Source: Herminiimonas contaminans (GTDB lineage Bacteria > Pseudomonadota > Gammaproteobacteria > Burkholderiales > Burkholderiaceae_D). From it: 64,000 bases of DNA. The position numbers were made by a program, and so were the translations under genes. The notes beneath the pieces were generated by a model. It had not been told where the DNA came from. It was given only the letters and a program-made list of their open reading frames with translations, and made no database searches. Below are positions 63,764-64,000 of this stretch, piece by piece. The stretch spans positions 62,001-126,000 of the forward strand of contig NZ_JADOEL010000003.1 in assembly GCF_015645465.1 (NCBI RefSeq), in the 5' to 3' direction. Numbering within the stretch: position 1 is the stretch's first letter; every line of letters begins with the position of its first letter.

Positions 63764-64000
63764 GGCATTGGTTTCAGATATGGCCAGGGCGGTTTAGCTG
63801 CTTTTTTCGGATACTCGGGTTCTGATCTGGTAAGTATTTGCGCTGGTCGTTGATCTATACTCAAATGAATAGAATGATGCGTCTTTTTATACGGAAATGA
63901 CGCGGGATTAGTCTGGAAGGGTGGGGTGGGAGCGTCGCCAGACTGCTGGCGATCGCTGAAATGGCAATGTGATACTGCGGAAGAAAAGTGCGCTGCTGGG
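63764..64000. other. Window end, no gene seen
   Basis: Upstream region of the 191-aa gene. It contains no open frame of convincing coding character and no RNA gene I can recognise. Confidence 0.5.

Overview
The window looks like a chromosomal segment of a betaproteobacterium of the order Burkholderiales, most likely family Oxalobacteraceae (Herminiimonas/Janthinobacterium type). I base this on the gene orders rpsF-priB-rpsR-rplI-dnaB, gmk-rpoZ-spoT and moeA-moaD-moaE, on the protein sequences, and on a moderately GC-rich composition. No database was searched, so the placement rests on recognition alone.

From 1 to 26.6 kb the content is core. In order it holds: the 5' part of mutS; an FAH-family hydrolase; an RhlE-type helicase; suhB; trmJ convergent with lexA (two tandem SOS boxes); the ribosomal/primosomal operon rpsF-priB-rpsR-rplI behind a possible S6:S18-binding leader; dnaB with an apparently leaderless start; a DUF47/Pit phosphate transporter pair; a phoH-like gene; bcp; an Mth938-domain gene; an AlaA-type aminotransferase; hom and thrC; the molybdopterin genes moeA-moaD-moaE followed by crcB; and clpB with a good sigma-32 promoter.

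From 26.6 to 28.8 kb lies an AT-rich accessory cassette between clpB and putA, which were probably direct convergent neighbours before. The left edge carries a degraded copy of the putA 3' end joined to a degraded copy of the clpB 3' end, so the clpB/putA junction occurs twice. The cassette holds three co-directional genes: an unknown protein, a small P-loop protein and an HNH-like protein. This is the best candidate in the window for an undescribed system, perhaps defensive, but that function is inference.

From 28.8 to 49.2 kb core genes resume: putA, an SRPBCC protein, metR divergent from metE, rlmJ, an HDOD signalling protein, greB, gmk-rpoZ-spoT, yicC, a Ser/Thr kinase with a PP2C phosphatase leading into rph-rdgB-hemW, and tRNA-Ser(UGA).

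From 49.2 to 60.8 kb a five-gene minus-strand operon encodes a surface or secretion apparatus. It contains a TolC-like lipoprotein, an HlyD-like adaptor interrupted by an in-frame amber codon, a 1889-residue DUF4347/Ig-repeat protein, a membrane-anchored HlyD protein, and a membrane protein combining an M50 (HELGH) protease with an HlyD-like tail. There is no ABC ATPase in the cluster. A methyl-accepting chemotaxis protein and an unknown winged-helix-like protein close the window.
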